53,764 bases of DNA. Origin: Chloroflexota bacterium. Its GTDB lineage: Bacteria > Chloroflexota > Anaerolineae > J102. Made by a program: the position numbers and the translations under genes. The stretch is taken from NCBI GenBank assembly GCA_013152585.1, contig JAADGC010000157.1:1-53764 (forward strand), written 5' to 3'. Each line of letters opens with the position of its first letter. The first letter of the stretch is position 1. Below are positions 51,156 to 53,764 of this stretch, piece by piece. The notes beneath the pieces are model-generated. The model did not search any database, was not told the DNA's origin, and saw only the letters and a program-made list of their open reading frames with translations.

Positions 51156-51233
51156 TTTTTGACACGAATTACCCGAATGTGACGCATTATTTGTCGACTT
51201 TTTCGTGAAATTCGTAAAAATTCGTGTCAAAAA
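51156..51233. repeat. 15-bp inverted repeat after the metal ATPase gene
   Basis: TTTTTGACACGAATT and AATTCGTGTCAAAAA are perfect inverted copies 48 bases apart. The core TTTGACACGA is the same as in the inverted pair at 48085-48157, in opposite arm order, so the pairs bracket the sensor and ATPase genes. Confidence 0.65.
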
Positions 51234-51275
51234 GAAAAAATGCCAAAGTTCAGTTCTTAATCAGGAGACAAAAAC

Positions 51276-51992
51276 ATGAAACGACGATGGTTGGCCAGAT
51301 TGACGTTAGGCGCCGCCCTTGGCATTCTCTGGCGGCGAGAGCGAGCCAGCGGAGAGCTTAGCCGGTGGCTGAAACACACGATTATCCGCGGCGCCCAAAC
51401 CGCCCACTTGGTGCGGGGTCGGGAACGCTCTTCCTGGGTGCGCCGCTTTTACGTTTTCATGGCCCCAGCCTACGACCTGGCGTTTCTCAGTATGCCCGGA
51501 TACCGACACTCAGCCCGCGACCTCCTCGATCAACTGGAGGCCGGGCCCGAAGATGTGGTGTTGGATGTGGGCTGCGGCACGGGTTTGCTGACCTTGCCCC
51601 TGGCTGAACGCGCCAAAAAAGTCGTGGGCCTGGATCTGAGCCCGGAGATGCTGGCCAGACTCTCCACCAAAGCGGCCCGGCGTGGGCTAAGCATCGATCT
51701 GCACCAGGGGAGCGTCCTGGATTTGCCCTTTGACGACGATACATTCACCCTTGTCACCACCTCCTTCATGCTCCTCTACCTGACACTGGAAGAAAAAGAG
51801 CGCGCCCTGGCGGAAATCCACCGCGTCCTCGCCCCTGGTGGACGCCTGGGATGCCTCAGCAGCCTGGGCGAGATCGCCGATATCTTCCTGACCGGCGAGG
51901 AATGGGAAAAGCTGCTGCTGGGAGCGGGCTTCAGTGATGTCCAGATAAAAGACAGCGACGACGTTTTCCGCCTGGTGAGGGCTCAAAAATAA
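51276..51992 (+). CDS. Class I SAM-dependent methyltransferase
   Basis: 238 residues. A basic, partly hydrophobic N-terminus is followed by a Rossmann methyltransferase domain: motif I DVGCGTG (97-103), the acidic end of strand 2 in VVGLDLSPEM, motif II-like GSVLDLPFDDDTF and the post-motif HRVLAPGGRLG. It resembles UbiE/PMT-type small-molecule or lipid methyltransferases; the substrate is unknown. AGGAG precedes the ATG. The stop overlaps the next small ORF (TAATG). Confidence 0.88.
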   Translation: MKRRWLARLTLGAALGILWRRERASGELSRWLKHTIIRGAQTAHLVRGRERSSWVRRFYVFMAPAYDLAFLSMPGYRHSARDLLDQLEAGPEDVVLDVGCGTGLLTLPLAERAKKVVGLDLSPEMLARLSTKAARRGLSIDLHQGSVLDLPFDDDTFTLVTTSFMLLYLTLEEKERALAEIHRVLAPGGRLGCLSSLGEIADIFLTGEEWEKLLLGAGFSDVQIKDSDDVFRLVRAQK

Positions 51993-52117
51993 TGGACAAC
52001 CAACGCAATCTCGATCGCTTTGGCAAGAAGTCGGATCTGGTCACCGGGCAGGATGAGCTCTCCCTGCTGCGGAGCCAGTACCGCCTCTCTCGGCTGGAAA
52101 AGGAAGGACCAACATGA
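51992..52117 (+). CDS. Small coupled ORF (41 aa) between two methyltransferase genes
   Basis: Begins in a TAATG overlap with the methyltransferase stop and ends in an ATGA overlap with the ICMT-like gene, so it is tightly coupled on both sides. The peptide is hydrophilic and helical in character (NQRNLDRFGKKSDL, DELSLLRSQYRLSRLEKEG), without a signal or membrane segment. No family is recognised. The double overlap makes translation likely; otherwise a short insertion kept in frame would have to explain it. Confidence 0.5.
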   Translation: MDNQRNLDRFGKKSDLVTGQDELSLLRSQYRLSRLEKEGPT

Positions 52118-52740
52118 GTACATTTTCCCCTCGCTTCTTTACACTGCCAGCAATTGGCAACCCCACCTGGATTTACCCCGGTTTGGGTATCGCGCTTGGC
52201 GTTTGGGTAATGTTGGGCATCTACGTCTTTGCGGAGATCAGAAAAACCTACGATAGAAATGGGGTATTCACGAGTAAACTGCTGAACCTTTGGTTTGTCA
52301 TATGGGGATTCTACCACCTGGCGGTCATTCTCTCGTCGTTATATGCTGTCTGGTCGATACCGATTAACCGAACGTTAGCATTCGCAGGCGGTCTGGTTTT
52401 GATTGCGCTTGGGGCGATTACACTGGCAACCGGTATGATTGAGTTCCGCTCCCTGCAGAGGAGTTGCGGACAGGATACCTCACAATTGATCACCACCGGC
52501 ATATATCGGTGGAGCAGAAACCCGCAGTTTATGGGGTGTCTTTTTTATCTTTTAGGCCTATCCCTGATCGGCCGATCAGGGTTCGCTTTTCTACTGACGG
52601 GAGCGGCCTCCCTGGTCATTTATTGGTACACCGTCCGTCTGGCAGAGCCCTACCTGGAGCGATTGTATGGCGATGAATATCGTTCGTACAAAGCGAGAAC
52701 GGCAAGGTGGGTAGGAATGCCGAAGAAGGAAGGGACATGA
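52114..52740 (+). CDS. ICMT/PEMT-like membrane methyltransferase
   Basis: 208 residues with about five transmembrane helices. The C-terminal block GIYRWSRNPQFMG, then EPYLERLYGDEYRSYKAR, is the SAM-binding signature of the isoprenylcysteine carboxyl methyltransferase/phospholipid methyltransferase family. Bacterial members act on unknown lipid-like or small substrates. The start overlaps the 41-residue ORF and the stop overlaps the next gene (ATGA both sides). Confidence 0.85.
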   Translation: MSTFSPRFFTLPAIGNPTWIYPGLGIALGVWVMLGIYVFAEIRKTYDRNGVFTSKLLNLWFVIWGFYHLAVILSSLYAVWSIPINRTLAFAGGLVLIALGAITLATGMIEFRSLQRSCGQDTSQLITTGIYRWSRNPQFMGCLFYLLGLSLIGRSGFAFLLTGAASLVIYWYTVRLAEPYLERLYGDEYRSYKARTARWVGMPKKEGT

Positions 52741-53489
52741 AGCACAAGACTTCCCCCAAAGATGGAAAGAAAAAGGGGGCGCCACGGTTTGGACTTAGCT
52801 TGATCGCCGGCGCCCTGGGCGGGTTTATCGCCGGGCGTAGCGTATCCGCGCCGCGCCGAATGCCCCACCTGGAGGTCTGGCAGGGGATGATGGCCGAGCA
52901 AAGGGGTGAGCTGGGGGCTGCCATGCTCGGCGCCCGCGTCCAGGCTCGCTACGACGAGCACTTTGCCCAACGACCACGCTTTCGCAGCCGTGCTCTGCGC
53001 TTCCATTTCGAGAGCAACATCCTCCCCACCCTGGCTCTCTATCAAGTCCTGCAAGAGGACGAAGACGGCACCTCCCCGGAAGAGGTGTTGGCGGAGGTGG
53101 CCCGCCTCCTGGAAGTGGCAATGCGTGATCGCCTGCTCCGGCGCTCGCAGTTATTTGCGCACATCCCCCGCCCCTTTGCGGCGTTCCGCCTGAGTGCGCG
53201 CTGGTTTATGCGCTTACTTTTCCCATCCAGTGGTTGGGATATGGAAGTGGTGGAGGACAACGATCATTGCTTTGCATTCAACGTGCGGCGTTGTTTTTAC
53301 CTGGATGTACTGAGCACTTACGGCCCCCCCGAGTTGACCAAACTCTTTTGCGGATTGGATGATCTCGCGTACGAGGCCTTGCCGCCGGCCATCCGCTGGC
53401 AGCGCACCAAGACGCTGGGCCGGGGCGATGACTGTTGCGATTTCCGCTGGTGTCGGACAGCACCAGAGAGGGGAGAAGAAAAAGCATGA
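52737..53489 (+). CDS. L-2-amino-thiazoline-4-carboxylic acid hydrolase-like protein
   Basis: 250 residues. A basic N-terminus with a glycine-rich hydrophobic stretch (LSLIAGALGGFIAG) is followed by a domain ending in YGPPELTKLFCGLDDLAYEAL, IRWQRTKTLGRGDDCCDFRW. That ending matches the ATC-hydrolase family (Pfam 14196), named for ring opening of 2-amino-thiazoline-4-carboxylate in the Pseudomonas route to cysteine. Cys residues of the conserved FC..D and CDFR motifs are present. Most family members have no tested activity. The start overlaps the ICMT-like gene. Confidence 0.72.
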   Translation: MKHKTSPKDGKKKGAPRFGLSLIAGALGGFIAGRSVSAPRRMPHLEVWQGMMAEQRGELGAAMLGARVQARYDEHFAQRPRFRSRALRFHFESNILPTLALYQVLQEDEDGTSPEEVLAEVARLLEVAMRDRLLRRSQLFAHIPRPFAAFRLSARWFMRLLFPSSGWDMEVVEDNDHCFAFNVRRCFYLDVLSTYGPPELTKLFCGLDDLAYEALPPAIRWQRTKTLGRGDDCCDFRWCRTAPERGEEKA

Positions 53490-53764
53490 TGAACCTATTG
53501 CGCCCCCTCTTGTCGTGGAGCTTGCGGCGAGGACTGAAACAGAGGTTTTCCTGGCAGGAACAGCAGCAGATCATGCAAGAAGTCTGGCGTATCGACAATG
53601 AATTGGCCCAAAATCTCCCCGATGAACCCAATCTGGGGGCACGTCTGATGGTGCGTACGGCAGCGCTCACCGTCAGTGTTTACCGTGCTTTATGTAACGT
53701 TGGCATGGAGGAGGATAAGGCGCGGGAGATGACGGCGCGAATCACCTGGTCAATCTATGATAAA
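53486..53764 (+). CDS. Partial CDS, possibly a second ATC-hydrolase-like protein (cut by window end)
   Basis: Starts in an ATGA overlap with the preceding gene and is open for 93 codons to the window edge. The visible part (VYRALCNVGMEEDKAREMTARITWSIYDK) reads like the N-terminal helical region of ATC-hydrolase-family proteins, where an LYxxL.xxGxxxxxA pattern precedes the core domain. A paralogue of the previous protein is therefore suspected, but the diagnostic C-terminus lies outside the window. Confidence 0.55.
   Translation, partial: MMNLLRPLLSWSLRRGLKQRFSWQEQQQIMQEVWRIDNELAQNLPDEPNLGARLMVRTAALTVSVYRALCNVGMEEDKAREMTARITWSIYDK

Overview
The window looks like a chromosomal piece of a Chloroflexota bacterium (Anaerolineae/Caldilineae-like). 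This is inferred from gene style, not from a marker gene. Several secreted or anchored proteins carry long Pro-Thr linkers (SH3b, LysM, lipoproteins with an LAGC or LAAC lipobox), large polytopic proteins of the PTPS-related type sit in tandem, gatCAB is present, base composition is moderately GC-rich, and ATGA stop/start overlaps are very common. No rRNA, CRISPR array, complete insertion sequence or replication origin was found. One tRNA (Thr, CGT) is present.

Layout. 1-600: leader and repeat DNA with no supported gene. 601-5758 (+): ABC ATPase, short-chain dehydrogenase, ABC-2 permease, an anchored zinc-ribbon protein, an SH3b protein, a 40-residue coupled ORF and a metallophosphoesterase. 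5779-13610 (-): gatC-gatA-small ORF-gatB-GH4 galactosidase-ADP-forming acyl-CoA synthetase-birA. 13778-14398 (-): anchored DUF4352-like protein. 14709-17368 (+): thioredoxin with a terminator, then rho-xpt from a strong promoter. 17421-23537 (+): three polytopic membrane proteins and a LysM protein, apparently starting with a leaderless transcript. 23539-28705 (-): yebC-ruvC-response regulator-ruvA, tRNA-Thr with its own promoter and terminator, then ResB-like protein-uridine kinase-HIT. 29073-34434 (-): tandem solute-binding lipoprotein, TPR protein and large lipoprotein. 34755-39820: a double 6-phosphofructokinase (-) divergent from kbl and glpX (+). 40485-47929 (+): a ribose-type operon with GntR regulator, permease, binding protein, ATPase, ribokinase, RbsD and a UroD-like protein. 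48210-53764 (+): an SmtB/CzrA-like metal sensor, a P1B ATPase, a SAM methyltransferase, a 41-residue ORF, an ICMT-like membrane methyltransferase and two ATC-hydrolase-like proteins, the last cut by the window end.

How the parts work together. The gat genes make Gln-tRNA(Gln) and/or Asn-tRNA(Asn) by transamidation. The PFK/FBPase pair forms opposite arms of the fructose-6-phosphate/fructose-1,6-bisphosphate step. The ribose-type operon should import, isomerise and phosphorylate a pentose under a GntR repressor whose likely operator lies at the transcription start. The last operon couples a metal sensor and exporter to methyltransferases and ATC-hydrolase-like proteins of unknown purpose.

Most notable: a bacterial double PFK whose C-half has lost the catalytic residues in the eukaryotic pattern; the metal/methyltransferase/ATC-hydrolase operon with its hidden 41-residue gene; the double-SBP/TPR/lipoprotein operon; a 46-residue Cys/Trp-containing ORF before kbl; a three-way-junction structure in the PFK leader; and several families of dispersed palindromic repeats.
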